From: Amyloporia xantha
Taxonomy: Eukaryota > Basidiomycota > Agaricomycetes > Polyporales > Adustoporiaceae
DNA: 64,000 bases
Direction of reading: 5' to 3'
Assembly: GCA_036971615.1 (NCBI GenBank)
Contig: JAYKKR010000009.1
Span: 62,001-126,000, forward strand
The notes beneath the pieces are model-generated. The model did no database searches. It saw only the letters and a program-made list of their open reading frames with translations, and was not told the DNA's origin. Of this stretch, positions 22,250-31,201 are shown piece by piece (positions within the stretch are counted from its first letter, which is position 1; every line of letters starts with the position of its first letter). The translations under genes and the position numbers were made by a program.

Positions 22250-23475
22250 ATCCAATCATGTGGATGGCGATGCGATTCAGACGCTTAACTTCGGGGTAGC
22301 ATTGACGAATGGCCGAGCTCGAGGACGCCAGCAAATCATGCTCTTTGGACATCGCGCCATGTCAAAGGTGGGTGTTTTCAGGTGGCGTATGTATCCGTTT
22401 CGTCTGCGCGGTGAGTGCATAAATGCATGACGTCCTTCTGCGCCAGCCAATTCTTCAATGGCCTTGGTATTCAAGCAGCTGAATCGGATGGCCATCCAAC
22501 AATGGTTGGATGGCGATTCGATTCAGATGCTTTGATCCAGGGTAGCATTGAAGAATCATGCAGGTCGAGAACGCCAGCACATCACGCCGGCTGCGCACCA
22601 TGTGCCTCGCCTGCGCGCGCCATGCACGGCGCCATCGGATGGCGCATATTGCCGCTGAACGAGGCGGCTTCATCTATGACCTTCGGAGCCACAGGTATGC
22701 GGCTCTGAAGAGCATAGATGAAGGCGCCCTGTCTGGCGAGCCATAGCGCCATCTCCCAACAGTGAGCATGAGCGCGCCATGCACGGCGCCATCGGATGGC
22801 GCATATAGCCGCTTAACGAGGCGGCTTCGTCTATGACCTTCGGAGCCACAGGTATGCGGCTCTGAAGAGCATAGATGAAGGCGCCCTGTCTGGCGAGCCA
22901 TAGCGCCATCTCACGGTGAGCATGAGCGCGCCATGCATGGCGCCATCGGATGGCGCTCATCGCTGCCGGACAGCGCAACTTCCATCTGTGGCCCTCCGAG
23001 CCGCAGGTATGCTGCTCCGAGTGACACAGAGGAAGGCGCCCTGTCTGGCGAGCGATAGCTCCATCTCCCAACAGCGAGCATCAGCGCGCATGCACTTCGC
23101 CATCGGATGGCGCCCGTTTCCGCCGGACAAGGCCCATTTGACTTATGTCCTTCTGAGCCACAGGTATGCGGCTCGGAGGAACATAAGTCAGGTCTTCCTG
23201 TCTGGAGTCTGACTCTCTAACGTGAGTTTCAAATTTATGGTCTGCATGGATGCGGGATTCATGCAAGGCGCTGTTGGATAAAGCCATTAACTCCTTGCTC
23301 TCTACGTTCACCAGTGGAATCGAGTTGCCCTCCGCGCCATGAGTACTCCGGATGCAGCTGAATTGTCCATCAGCATCAGGGGTACTCTCAAAACGTGGAC
23401 GGTGATTCGATTCCTCTGGGTGACCCAGGGTAGCAAGGATGAAATGGCCCCGTCCAACAGCGCCAGCACATCATA
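22250..23475. repeat. Dispersed ~80 bp repeat, three copies near the right end of the KDZ element
   Basis: Copies at about 22259-22340, 22503-22584 and 23394-23475 share GGATGGCGATTCGATTCAGA-like text, GGGTAGCATTGA-like text and a closing CGCCAGCACATCA-like phrase. They lie between gene F and the terminal repeats and interleave with the hairpin units. No coding potential. Confidence 0.65.
22613..23216. repeat. Four tandem ~155 bp units, each with a hairpin carrying a conserved CAGGTATGC loop
   Basis: Hairpins at about 22668-22723, 22824-22880, 22979-23036 and 23141-23188. In each, an arm of 18-23 bp pairs with its partner across the loop (A/G)CAGGTATGC. Arms of units 1 and 2 begin CTTCATCTATGACC / CTTCGTCTATGACC, unit 3 begins CTTCCATCTGTGGCC, and unit 4 begins ACTTATGTCC. 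In each case the 3' arm changes to match, while the loop stays the same. Flanking text (GCGCCATCGGATGGCGC, itself a palindrome, and GCGCCCTGTCTGGCGAGC) is shared. There is no open frame of note. These could be structured RNA modules or transposase/host-factor sites. Confidence 0.8.
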
Positions 23476-23570
23476 ACACCTGCGTGCCATACGCCTCACA
23501 ATGTGGCAGGCAAGGTACGTGGCGCATGGTTGCATAGCGCGTCTGGGACATGGTGGCGCCATGATTCCAT

Positions 23571-23897
23571 AGCGCGATGCTGCCGCTGGAGATGGCCATT
23601 GGATCTGTGTCCCGCAGAGGGTCCAGACAGCTGGATCCTTTGAAGGACACATATCAGATGGCCCAGTCTCTGCGCGTGTCTTGGGTTGGGCGAGAATATG
23701 TATTAGATGCTGGTAGGTGGGTAGATCCAGTTCAAATGACCTTAGCGTACATGAAATATGTATAGCGGTAGAATATAGCGCGATGCTGCCGCTTGAGATG
23801 GCCATTGGATCTGTGTCCCACAAAGGGTCCACACAGCTGGATCCTTTGAAGGACACATGTAAGATGGCCCTGTCTCTGCGCGTGTCTTGGGTGGGGT
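23571..23897. repeat. Two direct ~121 bp repeats, each a long imperfect hairpin
   Basis: 23571-23691 and 23776-23897 both start AGCGCGATGCTGCCGCT and end near GTGTCTTGGGT. Within each, GATCTGTGTCCC and its surroundings pair with GGACACAT further on around a short loop before GGATCCTTTGAAGG. They are separated by 84 bp of unrelated sequence. Confidence 0.75.
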
Positions 23898-24099
23898 GTA
23901 TGGAGCCGTCGGAAATGGCCAATCAGTCCTTGCGCTTTGAATTGTAGTCACACCACTGACCTGACCACACACGAAACGTCGTGATGAATGACAGATTGCA
24001 AAGCCTAATGGATGGCGAGGCATTATTATTATTATACATACAGCATGAGATTTATTGAAATGCATATAATTAAAGCGTAGAAAAGGAAACAATAGGGCG

Positions 24100-24900
24100 G
24101 AATATACTACTTCAAGGCGAGAATATACCACGATAATATGGCGCAGTCGGCCGCGCCGTGTCTACAGGCTATATTATAGCCCTCGGCCGACACTACTTGC
24201 AGGCGAGAATATACCACGATAATATGGCGCAGTCGGCCGCGCCGTGTCTACAGGCTATATTATAGCCCTCGGCCGACACTACTTGCAGGCGAGAATATAC
24301 CACAGAAATATGGCGCAGTCGGCCGCGCCGTATCTAAAGGCTATATTATAGCCCTCGGCCGACACTACTTGCAGGCGAGAATATACCACAGAAATATGGC
24401 GCAGTCGGCCGCGCCGTGTCTACAGGCTATATTATAGCCCTCGGCCGACACTACTTGAAGGCGAGAATATACCGCAGAAATATGGCGCACTCGGCCGCGC
24501 CGTATCTAAAGGCTATATTATAGCCCTCGGCCGACACTACTTCAAGGCGAGAATAGACCACGATAATATGGCGCACTCGGCCGCGCCGTATCTAAAGGCT
24601 ATATTATAGCCCTGGGCCGACACTACTTGAAGGCGAGAATATACTACGGAAATATGGCGCACTCGGCCGCGCCGTATCTAAAGGCTATATTATAGCCCTG
24701 GGCCGACACTACTTGAAGGCGAGAATATACTACGGAAATATGGCGCACTCGGCCGCGCCGTATCTACAGGCTATATTATACCCTCTCGGCCGACCCTGCA
24801 CTGCAGGCTATAGCGATGGCGTCGGCCGACGTCCGCTCTCCTTACTAAGTAATAAAAATTTCACCCATATCTCTCCCTATAGAGTAGGCTATAATGACTG
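24100..24900. repeat. Right terminal inverted repeat with about eight 86 bp subterminal repeats
   Basis: Reverse-complement counterpart of 6759-7305. CGGCCGACACTACTT recurs at about 24184, 24270, 24356, 24442, 24528, 24614 and 24700, with a last CGGCCGACCC at 24787 before the unique end. There are about eight units here against five on the left, so copy number has changed by unequal exchange or slippage. Variants (GTGTCTACAGG versus GTATCTAAAGG) are clustered, as expected for local duplication. Confidence 0.9.
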
Positions 24901-26155
24901 AATGGGCTCATGCAGAGATGCTTGCACAAGATGACGACAGCGACAACAATAATGGCAATGGTTCACAGCAAGGACAAAGGAAGAAACAAAGAAGTGCTGG
25001 GGAAGATAATCTGGATGATGTTGAGCGTGACATGGCAAAGCAGTTGGGTGGACACAATTCAGATGATGACGGTGAGAATTATTTGCATTTGGACCTTCCT
25101 ATTATCAATCATCTATTTTTTCAGAGGACGGGGAGAATGGAGGCCACAACAAGGAGAAGGAGGATGACAACAATGAGCCTGGGGTTGATGACGTGTATGA
25201 AGTAGATGACCCCAACCATCCGTCCAATATTCCTATGGATGAAGAAGATAACGGAGTACGTGTCAGTTGTTTTCATTCCAATCTTGCATTGGCTGAGCTT
25301 TGACAGATTCAGATCAGTGAGGATGGCAGAGAGGCGTCTTCTCATAGACAGCGTGCCCGATCATTGGCCTCGTCACGCATGTCTTCTCGTGCATCTTCTC
25401 CAATCTCACACAGGACCAAGGTCACCATGAATGATTTCACATCGTCGACAGGTAATCTTGCTGTCTTGTCCAAAAGCATCACCCGTGAACGCATTGCCCT
25501 TGTCGACGGATTTCCGACAAACACTGATCTATTTTGCTGGGAGTCTGTGCAGACTGCTGGTGCCAGTGCTTCATCTTTGCAAAGAGGAGTGGAGGAAGCT
25601 AACACTAATGTCGACTTGCGGGATAATCTCATCACTTACGTTAAGTTTATTTCATGAATCCTTTTTCAACATATATTAACTGATGCATTCCGTAGGCTGG
25701 ATACGGTATGACTGCACTGCGAGGGATCTCAAAAGCAAATCCAAACTCAAGATCAATGGTCATTATGGCATCACGCCTCAGACACCAGCTGCTACTGTGC
25801 AAAATACTGTTCGCTGGCTGCTGGAAAAGTCCAACTTCATGTACGGTGGAATGGAGATTGCGGTGAGCATCAATATAATTCTCAAATCATAGACTCATCA
25901 CAATGTTGTCAACAGGATCAGACCGTTGATTGTCAGCAGCCCTTTTCACATCCTATTCTCACAGATATCATTCGTCAACAATGGTTTGGAAGGGGTAAGG
26001 CAGACGTACGTGCGTATCAGAAGATGGTTTCTCAGAAGATGGTCTTTGGGCGTATCATTGTGCTTGTGGTCACTGCGGTATGGGCTTTCTTCATGTACTA
26101 GTATGGGAATGCCCTAACTGGTTGGAACACACTGGGAGGTGGAATGCGCAATCAT

Positions 26156-28936
26156 CATCAGGAAAAACCATATTAGTCCCAGGCTGCTCTAAGAGCATCC
26201 AAGAGCATCCTAGAGACTTCAGAGTATTCAAAGTACTCAGAGTAGCCAGAGTGCTCTTAAACTTAGTTGACATGAGATTTATTTCTCAGAGTAACCCAGA
26301 GTAACCTGAGAGTAGCCTGAGAGTACTCCTAGATGACCCTATGTAGTCTTTTGTTGTCTCTCACACCTCATTATAGTTTGTATCAGAGCACTCTCAAGGT
26401 TACAGTATTATAATAGAATATAGCAGTATATTCGCAAATAATATACACACTAAAGATAATCTAATACTAGCAGCCATAATAATTACGTCCAATGTGATAG
26501 CTCAAGACAGAAATCTCCACATTACCAAACTAATGTTATTATTCAGTATACAGTAATATAAAACACAAAGCTGAAGACGCATTACACAAGATCAATGAAG
26601 ATATTTTGTTGTGTAGCCAAAATATAAGAGAATCTAATAGAAGAATTCAGGTAAAGTCCAATTAGTTGAAGGAGCAAGACAAGGTACTTACATAAGTAGT
26701 ATTTTCACAGTAAACTGAAGCCAAATAGCATGGGCAATAATACTCTAAGAATCAACAAAGCGATCAACAAAGGAATTGAGATAGAAGTGAACAACTTACC
26801 TGACATCGTCACAATCAGAATCAGTTTTTATCATGTCGCACAAGTCTGTAGATACAATAATTTAGAGCAGCTAAGAAATGAGGAGCAAATGAACGACTTA
26901 CATGTTAGGAGTATGTATTCTCATCAAAATTCGAAATTATAGATGACGACTCACCATCCTTTACAAGTCTTACAAAAGCATGCATTCATGCACAGTGCAT
27001 GTCATATCTATTAAATGTAATGGACACGTCAGCCTGAAAGGGTATTATGGACAAACTTACATTGCTTTGCTGTCGCATGATGACAGCCAACAGCCAACCT
27101 TCAATGTTGGTGATTTGGATTGTGATTAGAGATAGAAATAGTGTCAGTTATTCATAGATACAAATAAGAATAGGAAGAAGATATGTACTTACCTGTGTCC
27201 ACAATTTCTAACGACCCATATGCTCTGCCAGCACATCACCATACCTGAGGCAAATCCAGCCAGAGAGACGGCCACAGATTAGAAGTCACCAGATATAGCC
27301 CAGAGATGAGAAGAACAATCAATGAGTGAACAGAAACAAGCAGAAATGTGAAGTGGCATGAAAGAAGACGAAGCAAGGTGGGTGTTGAGGAAGAAGAGAA
27401 AGAACGACCATGAGTGCCTAATTTGGGTGTCAGTCTGTCGCGTCAAACTGACACCTGTTCTGGGAACCCTGGATTAGGGTCAGCAGGGACTTAGACGTAT
27501 TTGCACTTCTCCTCAGCCATTCCTTCTTGCTGCTACCTTTCTGTATCTATGCCATCTGCTGTCTTGGATCTCACAAACTGTTGACTAGGGACTGGAGCTC
27601 ACTATCTATGGCTTCTGGGCATCTTTATTCACTGGAACTTGAGTGATCACAGATAGTTGCACTGTCTCTGCTCTGCACTATCTGGGAATTTCTGTGAGTA
27701 TTCCTTCTCTATTCCTTATTCCCTTGCCTTTGGGAATAGTACCAGGACTGTCTAAGCTTGCTGGGTGGATTTTGGAAGGAGATTTGGAGGGGTTGGAGGG
27801 TTGGACATGGAATGGGCGCTTTTTTGAGGTTTTGATCAGAGGATAACTGGGGATCCATTGTGAGTTATCCTTTCGCTTTTATACCATTCTATTTGCATTG
27901 TCAAGCCCTTCCAGACGAGCCCTTGCTCATCCGAATCCGTCCACTCCTTCGTCTTCTATTGCTGTTTTTCATCAAAACCTTCGTCTTGTCCATATCTCAG
28001 GAACCCATGGACGGTTTCCTTTGATTGTTGGATAGAATGAAAGCCCTAATCACAGGCTTTCAGACGATATATACATTGTGGGGTCCGCATCCAGCAGTTT
28101 CCATTCTATGGTCGCATTTTGAATGACCTCCTCCTCATTCTCCTATTCTTCATATGTATCCTTCTCTATCTATTCCTGCACTGATCTATCACATTATCCA
28201 ACTATCTAATACTCCTTTACTCACTTATCCATCCAGTTTCAGTCTATTTCCTTGACCAGAGTCAAGATTCTCAATTCTGAGATGCGTCTTCTCCTGTTTT
28301 ATCTCTGACCCTCTAATCTCTGACTTTTGACTGTTAGCTGTCAGTGGAAAGAGGAGCTAGTGGATAGATGGAGTAGAAATGAGATAAGGAGAGGGGAATG
28401 ACTGAAGCAGCACAGCAATGAGTATACACATCATGTTTTCACTTCTCCGTCTACTTTCTGCTTATCTACACTCTTTTCATACCATTCAATGTCTATATCA
28501 TTCTTTTTCTCTCTCTACTAGATCCCTGCTATCCAACAGCTCTGTGTTTGTTCTGTGAGAGTGTGCATTTCTCATAATCAATATCTCCATTATCATTTGT
28601 ATGATAGATCACCTTCACATACTATATTTAAGTAAATCATCTTAATAAAGCATAGAAAGTGAAGAGAATGAAAGTAAATAGTAGAACAACATAGCTGTTG
28701 TATATTATTCAGAAATAATGTGCTGTAGATTTAAAAAATATGCTTGAGTTGCTCAAAGAAACAGAAGCTAGCCTAGGATGCTCTGAGAAATTTGAATTAT
28801 CTCAGAGCAACTCAGAGCAACTCAGAGCAACTCAGGTCAACCTCAAATGCTCTGAGATAGTCTGAGTTACTCTGGGAAACCTCATATATCTCAGAGCACC
28901 CTAGGTTACCCCAGAGAAAAAGTGTTTTTCCTGATG
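26156..28936. mobile_element. 2.8 kb non-autonomous DNA element with CATCAGGAAAAAC inverted ends
   Basis: The left end is CATCAGGAAAAACC and the right end GTTTTTCCTGATG. Both subterminal regions are full of short CTCAGAG / CTCTGAG-type motifs in varied spacing. It interrupts the DUF6532-like gene in frame, between an AAT CAT and an ATG GAA codon. No transposase is encoded. The same end sequence and subterminal motif occur at 58784 beside the Plavaka transposase gene, so I infer a Plavaka-mobilised element. A target duplication could not be fixed by eye. Most of the interior is AT-rich and holds no long frame. Confidence 0.75.
26690..27300 (-). other. Possible micro-exon gene inside the 2.8 kb element
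   Basis: On the minus strand six consensus 5' splice sites (GTAAGT or GTGAGT) occur near 27190, 27058, 26955, 26900, 26795 and 26700. Plausible exons of 40-60 nt end at them. For example, an ATG near 27243 opens MVMCWQSIWVVRNCGHR up to the donor at 27192. A following piece gives LAVGCHHATAKQ in phase, and another gives LCDMIKTDSDCDDV. No stop-free long frame exists, and I recognise no product. It may be a remnant gene with many tiny exons or a chance pattern. Confidence 0.3.
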
Positions 28937-29310
28937 ATGGAATTTGAGACAGGCATACAACGTCAGATAATCTTCAGTGATGATATCATGAGTACAAGGT
29001 AGTTGTGCTCAGCGTTTCACATGCTCATGCCTGACAAGAATATCTGTATAGATATCACGCAAACTGGAAAGCCTGGCTCAAAGTGGAAAAAGGCAGTCCT
29101 AACTGGATCACTATGCTTCAGATGGATATGTTTACGGATATTGTGTAAGTTCATGCCTTTAACATATCTATTTTCTGACATTCGCATAGGACATCTGTGA
29201 ACAAGGCGCATTTACATCTGGCCGTTGATAATGACAACCTTGACGATCTGAACTTTGCCCTGTTAGAGGCCAAGGCTGGGCTTGGCAGAGATGAAGGCAG
29301 AGATGAATGA

Positions 29311-29469
29311 TCGTCATAGGTGCTTTGCGTCATTCATGATATATTCTACGACACATTTACTTTTTACTGTCTGGCTGGTCACTGCTTGGATTCATCTGAG
29401 ATTTGATTTGATTAATCGTGTCATTCGTTATATTGCAATCTATTCCCAAGTTGTCTTGCATAAGCTTCG
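29311..29469. other. 3' flank of the DUF6532-like gene
   Basis: AT-rich sequence after the stop at 29310. It probably contains the 3' UTR of the host gene. No canonical polyadenylation signal stands out. Confidence 0.35.
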
Positions 29470-29816
29470 GAGTGTTCTGAGAGTAGACTGAAATCAACCT
29501 GAAAGAATATGAGAGATATGAAGCGATTGAGGCCTATCCTGAGGTAACTCTTAGAGTGCATTGAGATGCATGCAAGGTCTGCTTGGGACAATCTAAGGTC
29601 TGACTGAGGTCTAACTGAGGTAGCTCTCAGATTCAGCTTGGGATCAATCTGAGACGTGACTGAGGTCAACCTGGGTTCCAAAACCTAAATAACTTTTCTC
29701 TGAAAGCAACCTGGGTTGCTCTGAGTGCTCTGGGTGCTCTGGGTGCTCTGAGTGCCCTAGGGCAGCCTAGGTCACTCCTAGGTGAACCTAGGGCCAAAGG
29801 GGTTTTTCCTGATGTG
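29470..29816. repeat. Solo right end of a CATCAGGAAAAAC-family element
   Basis: Repeated CTGAG / TCTGAG motifs and a run of GCTCTGGGT units end in GTTTTTCCTGATG (about 29804-29816), the same terminal sequence as at 28924-28936. No matching left end was found nearby, so it is a truncated or strongly diverged copy. Confidence 0.6.
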
Positions 29817-30631
29817 ACATGTGAGTGTCCCACCCACGCTGCCAGTGGTCTGAACGTGCCCTGAGGCAGAAGTGCCAGTGGCAGATGATGGAAGGCCTCA
29901 GGGCGCGCAAAGGGCTTCCAGGCGAAACCAGATTATAGATCTTGATAAGCGCGATCGGTGAACACGTCTCTTGTCGGTGTCGCTGTCCCGGCCCAAAGTT
30001 GGTTCTGGGGGTCTCTGTGTTTCTTTCTCAGCAGCATTTCTGACTCATGTCTCGTGTTTAGCTTTCTTAGCCAGAGGATGTCTTCCAATGGAATACTGGG
30101 AGGACGATTGACATCCGCGTCGAGCCAGTTTTGTTCGCTCTTTCTTTGCTTACTCGCACTGGGATGACCCGCTCTTCAAGACCGCGCGTGTGTATACACT
30201 GGCATATGCATACCGGTATCCTCTACCCTCCATCACGTACTTCAATTCATGTCCGGCCGTGTTTTCTATACAGTCGACATGCAGTCAGCTCTCTGGATCA
30301 TGCTTTCGCTCTTATCCTGCCCATCTTCTTGTCGGCGCTGCCTAGGATTCCTCGTAGAATTCCTGAAAACACGAGCAGGGTCGGATGTTTTCCCTCGAGG
30401 GAATTTCTCGACCATCTACGGTCTGCTGACTCTGCTTGGACCTGTCAGTGTCACTTCCGCGCTTGTCGAGATGCCAGGTTCTGGTCCACAGCCTCATTTT
30501 GTTTGCACATGAGGCAGTACTGTCAGTGGCGCTGATGGCTGGTTTACGTTTCTGGGATCCACATCCTCGTTGCGGCCCCCCAGCTTCTCACAATAATCAC
30601 GAAATAGGTATCGCCCGGCGCGGTACAGCAC
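29817..30631. other. Host-type sequence with unresolved short open frames
   Basis: Plus-strand frames at about 29958-30535 encode hydrophobic stretches (for example SWFWGSLCFFLSS and YGLLTLLGPVSVTSALVE) in different frames. They could be exons of a decayed membrane protein gene interrupted by the gypsy element at 30632, but no family or start can be fixed. Confidence 0.3.
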
Positions 30632-31190
30632 TGTCGCGACTTAGAGTCAAGCGACAGGGGAAGAACAAACCTAAATGGCCGAGGGCGTTCGACTGGGTCT
30701 TACCGAAGCGATGACGAGCTACGCTCAAGTCTAAGGCTAGGGACAAGATAAATAAATGTAAGTAATGGTAAGTATGTACAGGCAAGCTGGGCTTACCTAG
30801 GGACAAGAGGTCGAAACTGAAGTCCCCAGGCAGAGGCGTACTACTTATATACTACAAGAGTTCAGGGCAGGCTATCTACATGGTCCGTGCGCAGGTGGTC
30901 TGTGCGCAGCCTGAGTAAGCAGGCTATGAGTCATAAGTGATGTCGTGAGCGGGGCCCGAGGTCGGCCGGCACCGTGCTTAAGTAAACGTCCGTAAAGGGA
31001 AGGCGGGACGGAGTCCGTGGGAAGGGAACATGTGACCTGTAATGGTCGACGTGTCTAAGTCCATGAACAGGGAGCTTGCTGTGTGTACAGTAGAATGGCC
31101 GTTCGAATAAGAGGGGAAAATAACGATGAGTAAAAGGAGAAAATCGTCCGTATATAGAAAGGAAGAAACGCTCGATGTCAACTCGTGACA
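30632..31190 (-). repeat. 3' LTR of the chromovirus (559 bp)
   Basis: TG...CA termini, flanked on the outer side by the duplication AGCAC and on the inner side by the polypurine tract. It lacks the extra GGAGGCCGGC-type insertion found in the other LTR near 37226. Confidence 0.95.
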
Positions 31191-31201
31191 GTACCCCTCT
31201 C

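Larger units (their letters stand above)
6759..24900. mobile_element. 18.1 kb KDZ DNA transposon with TET/JBP gene and five other cargo genes
   Basis: The ends are inverted copies: the left begins CAGTCACTATAGCCTACTC and the right end read on the minus strand begins CAGTCATTATAGCCTACTC. Both continue through GGGAGAGATATGGGTG into 86-87 bp subterminal repeats. Inside are six genes in alternating orientation, including a CxC2-type KDZ transposase (17506-21067) and a TET/JBP oxygenase (15870-17432). It sits inside the DUF6532-like gene. KDZ elements are known to make 8 bp target duplications. Here the best candidate is imperfect, AATGCAGA at 6742-6749 against CATGCAGA at 24909-24916, each 8-9 bp outside the ends, so the exact ends or duplication remain unsettled. 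The transposase has one in-frame TGA, and gene C shows frameshifts, so this copy may no longer be autonomous. Confidence 0.88.
6470..29310 (+). pseudogene. DUF6532-like host gene split by two transposons
   Basis: The gene starts at ATG 6470 (MAAKKRAAARKTSSTS). Its exons are cut at 6758 by the KDZ element, resume at 24901 (EWAHAEMLAQDDDSDNN), are cut again at 26155, and resume at 28937 (EFETGIQRQIIFSDDIM), ending at TGA 29308-29310. The basic, Ser-rich and acidic N-terminus is followed by the conserved core RWLLEKSNFMYGG...PFSHPILTDIIRQQWF...VVTAVWAF, as in basidiomycete DUF6532 proteins of unknown function. The frame is continuous across the second insertion if nothing is removed. There is an in-frame TAG at 26099-26101 (CAG to TAG would explain it). 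Several introns are short, including a 35 nt one near 6698. It begins only 100 bp after the preceding dioxygenase pseudogene. DUF6532 membership is judged by eye. Confidence 0.65.
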
